From Amycolatopsis azurea DSM 43854 (GTDB lineage Bacteria; Actinomycetota; Actinomycetes; Mycobacteriales; Pseudonocardiaceae): a stretch of 64,000 nt of DNA. This document shows positions 33,671 to 42,567 of this stretch, one piece after another. Under the pieces are notes generated by a model. The model saw nothing but the letters and a program-made list of their open reading frames with translations, was not told where the DNA came from and ran no database searches. How positions within the stretch are numbered: the first letter of the stretch is position 1; each line of letters starts with the position of its first letter. The stretch covers positions 408,453 through 472,452 of the forward strand of contig NZ_MUXN01000002.1 of the NCBI RefSeq assembly GCF_001995215.1. The letters run 5' to 3'. The translations under genes and the position numbers were made by a program.

Positions 33671-34602
33671 CCGCCGAACTCACGGCGAACCTCGGTCACA
33701 TCGAGGGCAACGAACACACCAAGCTCACCGTGTACGCGGCCACAGGCTTGGACTGGGTGCGCGCGCACCGCGAAGCGCTGCAGGACCGGCTGCGCGAGCA
33801 CGGCGCGATCCTGCTGCGCGGGATGCCTGTCGACCTGGCGGTGTTCAATCAGGTCACCGAGGAGATCGGCGGATCGCTGCTGACCTACACGGAACGGTCG
33901 ACACCGCGGTCGGCGGTCTCGGGCAACATCTACACCTCGACGGAGTACCCGCCCGCCGAGTCGATCCCGATGCACAACGAGAACTCGTACTCGGCGAACT
34001 GGCCTGCCCGCCTGTTCTTCCTGTGCGACACGGCGGCCGAAACCGGCGGTGCGACGCCGATCGCCGACAGCCGTGCGATGTACCGCCTGCTGCCGCCGGA
34101 CCTGCGCGAGCGGTTCGAGGGCGGCATCACCTACGCGCGGGCGTTCCGTGAAGGCCTCGGGCTGACCTGGCAGGAGGCGTTCCAGACCGACGACCGCCAG
34201 GTGGTGGCGGACTACTGCGCCGGCAACGGGCAGACGTACGAGTGGACCGACGAAGGCCTGCGCACGCGGCACGTGCGTCCCTCCTTCGTCGCGGAACCGC
34301 ACACCGGCGTGATGGTGTGGTTCAACCAGGCCAACCTGTTCCACGTCTCGAGCCTGGGGGAGGAGGTCAGCGAGGCGCTGCTGGACCTGTACCCCGAGGA
34401 GGACCTGCCCCGCAACGCGTACTTCGCCGACGGCTCACCGATCCCGCAGGCGGACCTGGACACGATCAAGGAGACCTACGACGAGGTCAGCTACGCGTTC
34501 CCGTGGCAGCCGGGCGACATCATGGTGATCAACAACATGCTGATGGCCCACGGACGCGAGCCGTTCACGGGCAAGCGGCGGACCCTGGTCGCGATGACAT
34601 AG
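33667..34602 (+). CDS. Fe(II)/2-oxoglutarate dioxygenase, TauD/SyrP-like
   Basis: The 311-residue protein has the TauD fold used for beta-hydroxylation of carrier-bound amino acids. Metal ligands are visible as H-N-E in SIPMHNENSYS (about residue 102) and the distal His in MLMAHGREPFTGKRR, where the Arg binds 2-oxoglutarate. The HNE form (HxE rather than HxD) and the FFLCDTAAETGGATPIADSR stretch are like the syringomycin Asp hydroxylase SyrP and relatives. It overlaps the second ATP-grasp gene (ATGA) and is the last gene of locus 1. Asn (22670 module) or Ser is the likely substrate; beta-hydroxy-Asn would be my first guess. Confidence 0.85.
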   Translation: MTAELTANLGHIEGNEHTKLTVYAATGLDWVRAHREALQDRLREHGAILLRGMPVDLAVFNQVTEEIGGSLLTYTERSTPRSAVSGNIYTSTEYPPAESIPMHNENSYSANWPARLFFLCDTAAETGGATPIADSRAMYRLLPPDLRERFEGGITYARAFREGLGLTWQEAFQTDDRQVVADYCAGNGQTYEWTDEGLRTRHVRPSFVAEPHTGVMVWFNQANLFHVSSLGEEVSEALLDLYPEEDLPRNAYFADGSPIPQADLDTIKETYDEVSYAFPWQPGDIMVINNMLMAHGREPFTGKRRTLVAMT

Positions 34603-34658
34603 CCCGGCGCAGGCCGGGTGAAGGTCCGAAGTGGACGGAACCCGGTCCCGGAGCGCCT

Positions 34659-34713
34659 GTCCGTGAAGGCCTCCTTGAGGGATCCAGCGTCCCCCAAGGA
34701 GGCCTTCACGGAC
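34659..34713. repeat. Hairpin repeat, copy 2, at the end of locus 1
   Basis: Arms at 34659-34683 and 34689-34713 match copy 1 (22556-22610) in length, loop size and flanking CGGACTTGGCA. Two positions in the stem no longer pair perfectly. Located 56 bases after the last gene of locus 1, it probably terminates the operon transcript. Confidence 0.8.
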
Positions 34714-34803
34714 TTGGCATCCCAAAGGACACCTTGCCTTGCCCCTCAATGGCCGCCTCAGTACGGGCAGGGGTTGCCCGAGCCCCCGCCCACGGCCAAA
34801 TCG

Positions 34804-34820
34804 GTAATGATAATCACTAC
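34804..34820. promoter_or_regulatory. Fur/Zur-like 17-bp dyad
   Basis: GTAATGATAATCACTAC is an almost perfect inverted repeat (TGAT-A-ATCA core, outer GTA/TAC), with one unpaired position per arm. AT-rich TGATAAT.ATCA-type sites are typical of Fur-family regulators. No intact gene follows directly; the next gene is a MerR regulator 219 bases away. It may belong to a lost gene. Confidence 0.35.
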
Positions 34821-35038
34821 GAACATAGCCGGAGGGCGCGGTGGTGGCAAGAGTGAAGGAGGGCGGCGGTTCCGGCACGTCGTCCTGAAGTGGCGCGGGT
34901 CACCTCTCTTGAACTGTCCGAAGTGGACGACAAGGCGACGGCCGGAGCGCGCCGACATCCCTTGACCCGATCGCGGCTCCGCGTCCACGGCCTGATGGCG
35001 GGTTGCGGTGTCCTGGGGAATCTGGCATCACTATTAGG

Positions 35039-35488
35039 GTGCCCTCACAACAGACAGGACCGGTCTCGATCACCGAGGTGGCGCAGCTGTTCGGGCTGAC
35101 CGTCTCCACGCTGCGGTATTGGGAGGAACGGGGGCTGGTCTCGGCCTCCGAGCGGCGGGGCGGTCGCCGGTGGTACGGCGGGGCCGAACTGCACCGGATC
35201 GGGCTGATCCAGATGTGGCAGGACACCGGCCGGATGAGCCTCGACGAGATCTCGCTGCTGCTCGACGGCGGTTCCGACGGTGTCTGGCGAGCCGCGGTGC
35301 TGGACCGGCTCCAGGCGATCGACCAGCAGATCGAGTTGCTCCAAGCGGGCCGTGTGCACCTGGAGCACCTGCTGAACTGTCCACGCGACCAGCCGGCCTC
35401 GGAATGCGAATATCTGAGGGAAGCCGTCGTCCAGCGGATGGCCGGTCATCAGACGACACCCGAGCAGCTTCCGCATGCCGAGACTTGA
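35039..35488 (+). CDS. MerR-family transcriptional regulator
   Basis: The 149-residue protein has the MerR DNA-binding domain (VSITEVAQLFGLTVSTLRYW, then RRWYGGAELHRIGLIQMW), a helical dimerisation stretch and a C-terminal HLLNCPRDQPASECEYL with two Cys. It is a paralogue of the regulator at 2348, including the two Cys. GTG 35039 lies within a TAGGGT element (35035-35040), so the start is uncertain and translation may be leaderless. It lies just downstream of locus 1 and could respond to its product or to a metal or stress signal. Confidence 0.8.
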   Translation: MPSQQTGPVSITEVAQLFGLTVSTLRYWEERGLVSASERRGGRRWYGGAELHRIGLIQMWQDTGRMSLDEISLLLDGGSDGVWRAAVLDRLQAIDQQIELLQAGRVHLEHLLNCPRDQPASECEYLREAVVQRMAGHQTTPEQLPHAET

Positions 35489-35646
35489 CCTCAAGCCGCC
35501 TTGAGGATGCACAGTTGAGTCGCGGCGCTTCGGCGCCGCGAATCCACGAACGGCACGGATGAACAGAAGACCTGGTCGGAAGTCTGGCCGGAGTCGGTTA
35601 AGGGGTAGGTCCGGATGGACGGGCACGGCGGGGTCTGGCACCCCCA

Positions 35647-35667
35647 CTCATCCAATGATCGGATGAG
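35647..35667. promoter_or_regulatory. Candidate GntR operator
   Basis: CTCATCC (35647-35653) and GGATGAG (35661-35667) form a perfect dyad separated by 7 bases, directly before the GntR-family start at 35678. Autoregulation by this FadR-type repressor is the simplest reading. Confidence 0.45.
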
Positions 35668-35677
35668 CGGGGCGGTC

Positions 35678-36361
35678 ATGGAGAAAGTCGCCAGGGGATC
35701 CTTGGTGGACCAGGCGATCGACCGGATCAGGGGGGCGATCAGCAGCGGTCAGTGGGCCGTCGGTGAGCGAATCCCGGCGGAGGCGGGCCTGATCGAGGCA
35801 CTGGGCGTGGCGCGCAACACCATGCGGGAGGCGGTCAAGGCGCTCGCCTACGCCGGGATACTGGAGGTCCGTCACGGTGACGGCACCTACGTCCGGGCGA
35901 CGGACGAGACCGAGGCGGCGATCATGCGCCGCCTCGAACTCGCGGACCTGCATGACGTGCTGATCGTGCGCCGGGGGCTGGAGGTCGAAGCCGCCCGCCA
36001 GGCGGCGGAGCGGCGCCGCCCCGCAGATCTGCGACGGCTCAGCGAGCTGAGCCGTGAGGTCGCGGACGACGAAGAGGCGGACGAGGTCGTCGCCCGTGCC
36101 ATGGAGTTCCACAAGGCGGTCGTCGAGCTTTCGCACAATCCGGTCCTGATCGAGTTTTACGGGGCGTTCTCGTCCGCGGTCGCGGCCGGTATGCGGCGGA
36201 TGGCGATCGACGGCGCGCTGCCCCATTTCGACGTCGGTGCGCACAACGAGCTGCACGTGGCGATCGTCGAGGGCGATCCCGACCGGGCGGGCGGGGAAGC
36301 CGCACGGCACATCGACCACGTCCTCGAAGGCGTGCGCGAACAGTTGGGGCACGACCGATGA
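35678..36361 (+). CDS. GntR-family regulator, FadR/FCD type
   Basis: The 227-residue regulator has an N-terminal winged helix (VDQAIDRIRGAISSGQWAVG, then RIPAEAGLIEALGVARNTMREAV) and a C-terminal FCD effector domain. In the latter the usual metal-binding residues are recognisable: Asp/Glu of MEFHKAVVELSHNP and His of AHNELHVAI and HIDHVLEG. It would repress until a small carboxylate or similar ligand binds. I chose ATG 35678; in-frame ATGs at 35663 and 35615 would place the dyad inside the gene. It overlaps the next MFS gene (ATGA), so the transporter is its probable target. Confidence 0.85.
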   Translation: MEKVARGSLVDQAIDRIRGAISSGQWAVGERIPAEAGLIEALGVARNTMREAVKALAYAGILEVRHGDGTYVRATDETEAAIMRRLELADLHDVLIVRRGLEVEAARQAAERRRPADLRRLSELSREVADDEEADEVVARAMEFHKAVVELSHNPVLIEFYGAFSSAVAAGMRRMAIDGALPHFDVGAHNELHVAIVEGDPDRAGGEAARHIDHVLEGVREQLGHDR

Positions 36362-37551
36362 GCCAGGTGAGCGAGGCGCCCGCGCGCGGAGCCCGGATCG
36401 GGGCGGGCCAGACACCGCTGCTGGTCGCGGCGTTCGTCTTGCTCAGCCTCAATCTCCGGATCGTGTTCGGCGGGGTCGGTCCCCTGATCCCGAGCCTGGA
36501 GCTGAGTCATACCGCGGCCACGGTGCTCACCACGCTCCCTCCGCTGTGCATGGGCTTGTTCGCCCCCATCGCCGCCGGCCTGCGTGGCAGGCTGGGTGAC
36601 GAGCGTTCGCTGTTCGCCGCGTTGGTGGTGCTGGTACTGGGCATCCTGCTGCGCTCGGTCGGCATGTTCGGCCTGTTCGCCGGGACGATCGTCGCCAGCA
36701 TCGGTGTGGCCGTCTTGAACGTGATCACCCCGGTGCTGGTGAAGAAACGGTTCCCGCCCGAACGCATCGGGGTGATGATGGGCGTCTACGCGATGATGAT
36801 GGGCGGGGGCGCCGCGGCGATCGCCGCCCTGTCGGTGCCGATCTACCGCGCGTCCGGTGGTTCGTCCGCCATCGCGCTCGGCGTCGCGGTGATCCCGGCG
36901 GTGCCCGCGTTGCTGGCTTTCGCCACCCAGCTGAAGTTCGGCCCGGACAAGGGGCAGGCGGTGGCCACCAAGCGCTGGTCCGGCCTGCTGCGCAACCGCA
37001 CGGCATGGAGCGTCACCGGGTTCTTCGGGCTCCAATCGCTGATGCTTTACACGATCTTCGCCTGGCTGCCCACGATCTACGTGGCCAAGGACGTCGATCG
37101 CGCGACCGCCGGGCTCTACCTTTCGATCTGCGTGATCGCGGTGTCGGTCGGCGGGTTCTTCGGCCCGAGCCTGGCCGGACGGCGAGCCGACCAGCGGCTG
37201 CCGGTGCTCGTGACAGCGGCCCTCTGCTTCGTCGGCATCGCCGGCGTCCTGCTCGCTCCGACCGGTTCGGCGCCGGTGTGGGCCATCGTCCTCGGGCTCG
37301 GACTCGGTGCGGGACAAGGAATCCCGGGCGTGCTGTACGTGGCGAGGACGGAGGATCGGCAGACGGCGGCCCAGTTGTCGTCCATGTCACAGACGTTCGG
37401 CTACGTGATCGCGGCGGCCGGACCGCTGCTGACCGCCGCGTTGTTCGCCGCGTCCGGGTCGTGGACGCTCCCGCTCGTGGTCCTGCTCGCGTTGATGGTG
37501 GTGAACGCCGTGATCAGCCTCCCCGCCGGGAGGAGAGGCGTCATCGACTAG
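36358..37551 (+). CDS. MFS transporter, CynX/NimT type
   Basis: The 397-residue membrane protein has about 12 helices and belongs to the cyanate/2-nitroimidazole group. Visible features are the first helix with LSLNLRIVFGGVGPLIP, the LRGRLGDER cytoplasmic loop and the NVITPVLVKKRFPPERIG stretch. It overlaps the GntR gene (ATGA), indicating a two-gene substrate-responsive unit. The substrate is unknown; family members export or import small organic acids or drug-like molecules. Whether it serves either biosynthetic locus cannot be told from sequence. Confidence 0.85.
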   Translation: MSQVSEAPARGARIGAGQTPLLVAAFVLLSLNLRIVFGGVGPLIPSLELSHTAATVLTTLPPLCMGLFAPIAAGLRGRLGDERSLFAALVVLVLGILLRSVGMFGLFAGTIVASIGVAVLNVITPVLVKKRFPPERIGVMMGVYAMMMGGGAAAIAALSVPIYRASGGSSAIALGVAVIPAVPALLAFATQLKFGPDKGQAVATKRWSGLLRNRTAWSVTGFFGLQSLMLYTIFAWLPTIYVAKDVDRATAGLYLSICVIAVSVGGFFGPSLAGRRADQRLPVLVTAALCFVGIAGVLLAPTGSAPVWAIVLGLGLGAGQGIPGVLYVARTEDRQTAAQLSSMSQTFGYVIAAAGPLLTAALFAASGSWTLPLVVLLALMVVNAVISLPAGRRGVID

Positions 37552-37950
37552 TCCTCGTCGCCGGCGCCGACCGCGACCCCCAGCGCGAGGCGGCGCCGGC
37601 GGCGATACCCGGCTGGTCCGATTTCAGCGGACCGGCCGGGAAAACGCATTTCGGGAAACGGACATTCATTGGCGGGCATGTATTCCATCGGTCGCGCCCG
37701 TTTTATGGCGGTCATGCATTCGTGGTGAGGTTTCGTGCCCACTGCCCGTTCGGTTCCTTGTCACCCTCGGATGTCTCGGGTACAGTCGGATTGAGGGTGA
37801 GGGAATGAACCGATGAATACTGTTCGGCGCACTTCCTGAATGGGAGATCTTCACCGCGCGTTTCTCCGGTGTTCATCACATTGGTTCGCACTTCCTTTTC
37901 CTGTGAACAAGGGCGGTTATCGAATCCGGCAGAACGAAAGCACTGGGGGC
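37552..37950. promoter_or_regulatory. Promoter region of the plus-strand arm of locus 2
   Basis: About 400 bases without a gene, noticeably AT-richer than the flanks. A good sigma-70-like promoter lies at 37758-37786, leaving a 5' leader of about 160 bases before the ligase. No gene or riboswitch is recognisable. Confidence 0.5.
37758..37786 (+). promoter_or_regulatory. Sigma-70-like promoter, locus 2 plus arm
   Basis: TTGTCA (37758-37763), a 17-base spacer and TACAGT (37781-37786) match the housekeeping consensus well. It is oriented toward the ligase-methyltransferase-amidohydrolase-LuxR operon, with the transcript expected to begin near 37793. Confidence 0.55.
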
Positions 37951-39603
37951 ATGGCCGTGGTTTCTCGACTGTTCGCTGATCTCGTGCCAGGCGAAATCAG
38001 GGATGGATGGCGACACGACGGGTGGTACAAGGACCAGGATATCTTCACCGCTTTCTCGGCGTGGGCAGCGTATTACCCCGAGCGGGTGGCCGTGATCGAC
38101 GAGAGTGGCCCGGTCGGTTACCGGGAGCTTCATCGGCGCTCGTTGCGGCTCGCGGCGGGGTTGCGAGCGGCGGGAGTGCGCGCGGGAGACGTCGTCGCGG
38201 TGAATCTGCCGAATGGGTGGCGTGCTTGCGCGGCTGATTTCGCCTTGGCCGCGTTGGGTGCGATATCGCTGCCCTATCCGGTCGGGCGGAAACGCCGCGA
38301 AACGTTGTCCTTGCTGCGCCGTTCTCGTGCGGTCGCGGCCATCGTCACCCGTTATGTCGGCGAGTTGGACTATGTGGGGTTGCTGGCTGAACTCAGGCCG
38401 GAACTGCCCGCGTTGAAGAGCGTCCTCGTCCACGGTGAGGTGGCGCCGGGAACGCAGTCTCTCGACGCGATGTGCGATTCTTCCCACGACGCGATTCCCC
38501 TGGGCGATCTGCCCGAGGTGAGCCCGGACGCGCCGGCCAGGATCATGGCGTCCTCCGGCTCCGAAGCGGAGCCGAAACTGGTCCTCTATTCGCACAACGC
38601 ACTGGTCAGCGGGCAGACGCCCTATCTGACCACCCTGGGCGACGCGGCGGACGGCACGCCACCGCGGTTTCTCTTCTGTGTGCCGCTTTCCTCGCCCTTC
38701 GGCTCGTTCGGTACCCCGTGCATCCTGGCCGCCATGGGCGCTTCCCTGGTGACCCTGAACCGGTTCGAGCCGGACGCCGTGCTCGACGCCGTCGCCCGGC
38801 ACAGGCCCAGCCATCTGCTGGTTTCGCCCGCGATGCTGGAACAACTGGTCGCCTCGCCGTTGCTGAGCGGACCCGACCGGATCGACACGGATTCGGTGAC
38901 GGCGATCGTCTGCGGCGGGGCCAATGTGCACACGGACACCGTGAAGCGCACGCAGGACTCCTTCGACGCCACCTTTGTCCACTCCTACGGTTCGGCGGAC
39001 GGAATCGCCTGCCACACCGCACTGGACGACTCCTTCGACGACATCGTCGGTTCGGTCGGCAAACCCGATCCCCGCGTGATCAGCGTGCGCATCGCCGACG
39101 ACGACGGGAACGACGTCGGTTTCGGCGTCGCGGGCGAACTCTACGCGCGCGGCCCGATGACACCGCTGTGTTACTACAACTCCCCGGAGCTCGACGAGCG
39201 CTACCGGCTCGATGGCGGCTGGACGAAGACCGGTGACATCGCGGTGCTCGACGCCGACGGCAGGCTGCACGTGACCGGGCGGAAGAAGGACGTCATCAAC
39301 AAAGGCGGCGTGAAAGTCAGCGTCGCCGAACTGGAAGAGGTGCTGCATCAGCACCCCTCGGTCCGTTCCGCGGCTGTGCTCGGTATGCCGGACGGCCCGG
39401 TGGGAGAGCGGATCGTCGCCTGTGTGGTCCTGCATCGCGATGCGGCTCCGCTCGATCTCGACCTGCTTCGCGCCTATCTGCGCGACGAGATCGGACTCGA
39501 AACGGCGAAGTTCCCCGAACGGCTGCTCACCCTCGCGGAATTCCCGCTCACACCCGCGGGCAAGGTCGACAAATCCCAGCTGCGTTCCGCCGTTTCCGCC
39601 TGA
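37951..39603 (+). CDS. Stand-alone ANL-family acyl/aryl-AMP ligase
   Basis: The 550-residue enzyme belongs to the acyl-adenylate superfamily, nearest in style to aryl-acid AMP ligases. The N-terminal region (RLFADLVPGEIRDGWRHDGW) resembles DhbE/EntE-type enzymes. Core motifs are diverged: the P-loop reads ASSGSEAEPKLVLYSH instead of SGSTGxPK, later motifs are SYGSADG, WTKTGDIAV and RKKDVINKGG, and the catalytic Lys of LTPAGKVDKSQL is present. I chose ATG 37951 (GGGGG just upstream); the frame is open to 37840 without a better start. It heads an operon with an O-methyltransferase and an amidohydrolase. It could activate picolinate or, more likely, a carboxylate intermediate for later reduction or transfer, since another ligase (58013) sits beside a carrier protein. 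Confidence 0.8.
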   Translation: MAVVSRLFADLVPGEIRDGWRHDGWYKDQDIFTAFSAWAAYYPERVAVIDESGPVGYRELHRRSLRLAAGLRAAGVRAGDVVAVNLPNGWRACAADFALAALGAISLPYPVGRKRRETLSLLRRSRAVAAIVTRYVGELDYVGLLAELRPELPALKSVLVHGEVAPGTQSLDAMCDSSHDAIPLGDLPEVSPDAPARIMASSGSEAEPKLVLYSHNALVSGQTPYLTTLGDAADGTPPRFLFCVPLSSPFGSFGTPCILAAMGASLVTLNRFEPDAVLDAVARHRPSHLLVSPAMLEQLVASPLLSGPDRIDTDSVTAIVCGGANVHTDTVKRTQDSFDATFVHSYGSADGIACHTALDDSFDDIVGSVGKPDPRVISVRIADDDGNDVGFGVAGELYARGPMTPLCYYNSPELDERYRLDGGWTKTGDIAVLDADGRLHVTGRKKDVINKGGVKVSVAELEEVLHQHPSVRSAAVLGMPDGPVGERIVACVVLHRDAAPLDLDLLRAYLRDEIGLETAKFPERLLTLAEFPLTPAGKVDKSQLRSAVSA

Positions 39604-39662
39604 CGCACCGTATTCAGCCATCGCACGTGCGGTTCGCGCGTGCGCTCAAGTGAGGAACGACC

Positions 39663-40718
39663 ATGCCTGAATCCGCGTTGCCCTCTTCCGTCCGTGCACT
39701 GACCGCCGAGTCGGTGATGAACCTCCTGACCGGCGTCGAGCGAGCCGGGATCCTCCGGGCCGGGATCGAGTTGAGGGTGTTCGACGCCCTCGCCGACAGT
39801 CCGCGTTCCGCCACCAAGGTGGCCTCCAGGGTCGGCGCCGACGCGCGGGCCACCGAAATCCTGCTGGACGCCTTGGCCGCACTGGAACTGCTCGAGGTCG
39901 TACCGGCCGCCGAGGGCGGCACGTACTACCGGCTCGCCCCGGTCGCCGAGCGGTTCCTCGTCACCACCGCGAAGAACTACCTCGGCGGTCTCGCCAAGGT
40001 GTACACCGGCGACTACGTCTTCGAATCCTTCAAGGACCTCGCGGGGGCCGTCCGGCGCGGGGGGACGGTGCTGGCGGACAACGTCGAGCTCGCCGAGCAC
40101 TCGTACTGGCCGGAGTTCGCCGAGGGCATCACCGCGACCAGCCGGGCCACCGCCCGCTTCGTGAGTGGGCTCATCGCCGACCGGATCGGTGGCCTCGAAG
40201 CCCCCTCGGTGCTGGATGTGGCCTGTGGCAACGGTATCCAGTCGTTCACGCTGGCCGAGGCGCATCCCGGTCTGCGGGTGACCGCGCTCGACTGGGCCAA
40301 CGTCCTGGAGGTGACCCGCTCCGTCGCCGCGGATCTCGGGCTCGTCGACCGGGTCGAGTTCCTCCCGGGCGACATGTTCGAGGTGCCGTTGGGCGGACCG
40401 TACGACGTGGTCGTCTTGAGCCACGTGCTCCACAATTTCGACACTGAAACCTCGATCAAGCTGGTGAAGCGGCTCGCCGAGGTCGTCCGGCCCGGCGGGA
40501 CCCTGGTGGTCAACGAATTCCTGGTGGTGTCGCCCGTTCCCGCGGAGGACCCGGTGCCGCGGATCTTCTCGGCGCAGATGCTCGCCATCAGCAAAGGCGG
40601 GCACACCTACACACTCGACGAGTTGAAGGCCGTGCTCGACGGCGGCGGGTTCACCTACGGCGAGTTGCACTCTCTGCGAGGGATGCCCATCCACACCGTG
40701 CTGGCGACCCGCCGATGA
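39663..40718 (+). CDS. SAM-dependent O-methyltransferase
   Basis: The 351-residue methyltransferase has the winged-helix dimerisation N-terminus (SVMNLLTGVERAGILRAGIE, then ALELLEVV) and a class I SAM fold. The SAM-binding motif is VLDVACGNG (about residue 181); later motifs are VTALDW and VVVLSHVLHNFD, the last giving the His typical of plant- and actinomycete-type O-methyltransferases. In caerulomycin-type pathways an O-methyltransferase methylates the ring hydroxyl, which fits this neighbourhood. GAGGAACG precedes the ATG. The stop overlaps the amidohydrolase start (ATGA). Confidence 0.88.
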   Translation: MPESALPSSVRALTAESVMNLLTGVERAGILRAGIELRVFDALADSPRSATKVASRVGADARATEILLDALAALELLEVVPAAEGGTYYRLAPVAERFLVTTAKNYLGGLAKVYTGDYVFESFKDLAGAVRRGGTVLADNVELAEHSYWPEFAEGITATSRATARFVSGLIADRIGGLEAPSVLDVACGNGIQSFTLAEAHPGLRVTALDWANVLEVTRSVAADLGLVDRVEFLPGDMFEVPLGGPYDVVVLSHVLHNFDTETSIKLVKRLAEVVRPGGTLVVNEFLVVSPVPAEDPVPRIFSAQMLAISKGGHTYTLDELKAVLDGGGFTYGELHSLRGMPIHTVLATRR

Positions 40719-41965
40719 CCAGGATCGAGGCGGGCCTGCTGATCCCCGGCCGCGGCGAACCGGTGCCGGACGGTGTCGTGGTGCTCGACGGGACGCGGAT
40801 CGGCTACGCCGGACCGGCGGTGAACGCGCCGACGGCCGAACCGGGCGACGAGGTGGTCCGCGTTCCGGTGGTCCTGCCCGGATTGTGGGACTGCCATACG
40901 CATCTGGTCGGACTGCGTGACTCCATCGGCTCCGAACAACTGGTCCTGACACCGTCGCAGGTGGCGGCGGCACGGTCGGTCAAGGACGCGGAAGCCGCGT
41001 TGCAGGCGGGGTTCACCAGCATCCGTGAGGTCGGTGGGTACGGAGTCTATCTGGCGAGAGTGATCGACGAGGGGACGGTGCGCGGCCCGAAGGTGTACGC
41101 CGCGGGCAGCGTGCTCAGCCCGTCGGGCGGGCACTCGGACGTGCACGGCCTGCCCCATTCCTGGGTGACCGATCCCTTGCGGCCCAACGGGATGCTGCAG
41201 GTGGCCGACGGGGTGCCGGAATGCCTGCGGGCGGTACGGCTGCAACTGCGGCTCGGCGCGAAACTGATCAAGGTCTGCACGTCGGGTGGGGTGATCAGCG
41301 AACTGGACCACCCGCAGCACCAGCAGTTCGGCGACGAGGAACTGCGCGCGATGGTCGAGGAGGCGGCCCGCGCCGACCGGGTGGTCGCGGCACACTGCCA
41401 CGGCCGGGCGGGCATCAAGGCGGCGCTGCGGGCAGGGTGCCGGACGATCGAGCACGGTACCGACCTCGACGAGGAAACCGCGGCGGAGATGCGGGAGGCC
41501 GGGGCCATCCTGGTGCCGACGCGGAGCATCTACGAGGCGATCCTGACTCGCAAGGAACTGGTTTCCCCTGCCGCTCGGCGCAAATTGGAAGAGATCGAGG
41601 CCCGGCACTCCGAAGCCATGGGCATCGCGCACCGGATGGGGGTGCGGATCGCCCTCGGCACCGACCTCGGCACCAGCGATCCGGAGTCGCCGCTGGCGTG
41701 GGGACGCAACGGGCGGGAGTTCGGGTACCTGGTGGCAGCGGGGTTGAGCCCGCTGGAGGCGATCGAGGCGGGGACGGCGACCGCCCCGGAGACCCTCGGG
41801 CCACAGGCGCCACGATCCGGGCTGCTCGCGGCAGGCCATGACGCCGACGTGATCGCCGTGAGCCGCAATCCACTGGACGACATCGGCGTGCTCGCCGAGC
41901 CGGACGAGATCACACACGTGTGGAAATCGGGAACGCCGGTCAAGGTTCCCACGGCGGGTAACTAG
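40715..41965 (+). CDS. Metal-dependent amidohydrolase
   Basis: The 416-residue enzyme has the amidohydrolase TIM barrel. Metal ligands are visible: HxH in LWDCHTHL (about residue 65), the probably carbamylated Lys in KLIKVCTSGG, His in AHCHGRAG and IEHGTD, and Asp in LGTDLG. It resembles the Xaa-Pro-dipeptidase-like branch of the family. In caerulomycin biosynthesis an amidohydrolase of this superfamily (called CrmL or CaeC1) removes the C-terminal leucine added by the last module; that is my proposed role here, given the C-A-PCP module at 44517-47693. It overlaps the methyltransferase stop. Confidence 0.88.
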   Translation: MTRIEAGLLIPGRGEPVPDGVVVLDGTRIGYAGPAVNAPTAEPGDEVVRVPVVLPGLWDCHTHLVGLRDSIGSEQLVLTPSQVAAARSVKDAEAALQAGFTSIREVGGYGVYLARVIDEGTVRGPKVYAAGSVLSPSGGHSDVHGLPHSWVTDPLRPNGMLQVADGVPECLRAVRLQLRLGAKLIKVCTSGGVISELDHPQHQQFGDEELRAMVEEAARADRVVAAHCHGRAGIKAALRAGCRTIEHGTDLDEETAAEMREAGAILVPTRSIYEAILTRKELVSPAARRKLEEIEARHSEAMGIAHRMGVRIALGTDLGTSDPESPLAWGRNGREFGYLVAAGLSPLEAIEAGTATAPETLGPQAPRSGLLAAGHDADVIAVSRNPLDDIGVLAEPDEITHVWKSGTPVKVPTAGN

Positions 41966-41994
41966 CTACGGGCCAGGCCCGGATGGGGTGCGAG

Positions 41995-42432
41995 ATGCCG
42001 ATGACAGGACCGAACAACGACGTGGAAGTGGCCTTGAAGACCATCGACGACGTCCTGGCACACCTCCAGGTGCTGGGCGACGTGGCACGTGACGCGCGAT
42101 TGCGGCTGGCCGCGTATCCGGGAGGGATGCCGTCGGAGGAGACCACCGACGGCGGCGAAAAGGAACGGGCGGAACCGGTGTCGCCGGCACCCCGCCCAGC
42201 GGACCCTCGACAGGTCCGGCTCACCCGGCGACAGCAGCAAGTTCTGGAACTGCTGGCCCAGGGGGTGTCGAACCGGCGGATAGGCAGGTCACTGCACATC
42301 ACCGAACAGACGGTGAAGTCGCATCTGCACATGATCTATCGCAAGCTCGGTGCGACGGATCGCACGGAGGCCGTGGTGATCGCGCTGCGGACCACCCTGA
42401 TCAACGGGTCGTCTGCCACGGCCCAAGGGTGA
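41995..42432 (+). CDS. Small LuxR-type regulator
   Basis: The 145-residue protein ends in a GerE/LuxR helix-turn-helix domain (LTRRQQQVLELLAQGVSNRR, then IGRSLHITEQTVKSHLHMIY). The first 75 residues are not a response-regulator receiver: there is no phospho-Asp pattern, only a helical stretch and a Pro/Glu-rich linker. It is the last gene of the plus arm of locus 2 and likely a pathway activator. Start chosen at ATG 41995 (GGGG upstream); ATG 41983 is possible. It converges with the core synthase operon. Confidence 0.8.
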   Translation: MPMTGPNNDVEVALKTIDDVLAHLQVLGDVARDARLRLAAYPGGMPSEETTDGGEKERAEPVSPAPRPADPRQVRLTRRQQQVLELLAQGVSNRRIGRSLHITEQTVKSHLHMIYRKLGATDRTEAVVIALRTTLINGSSATAQG

Positions 42433-42450
42433 GCACCTAGGCCGTGCTCA

Positions 42451-42505
42451 TGTCGCGAAAGCCACTTTCGGGACACCAGACGTCCCGAAAGTGGCTTTCG
42501 CGACA
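42451..42505. terminator. 24-bp hairpin between convergent operons
   Basis: Arms 42451-42474 and 42482-42505 pair perfectly (TGTCGCGAAAGCCACTTTCG plus GGAC) around 7 bases. It has the same overall design as the GAAGGCC hairpins but a different sequence. Position between converging genes suggests a bidirectional terminator. Confidence 0.7.
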
Positions 42506-42567
42506 CATCCGACAGCGCTGAGACCTCTGGCCACGGTCGCCCCGACCGGCAGCCCACCCCCATCGAC

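Larger units (their letters stand above)
34603..35038. other. Intergenic region after locus 1
   Basis: These 436 bases hold hairpin repeat copy 2 (34659-34713), a 17-base Fur/Zur-like dyad (34804-34820) and a TAGGGT element (35035-35040) at the MerR start. A GTG-started frame around 34850 encodes only about 15 residues. I see no real gene. Confidence 0.5.

Noticed and set aside
34850..34895. Short GTG frame after the Fur/Zur-like box as a ribosomal protein paralogue
   Set aside because: It stops after about 15 codons and has no similarity I can see to L28, L31, L33 or S14.
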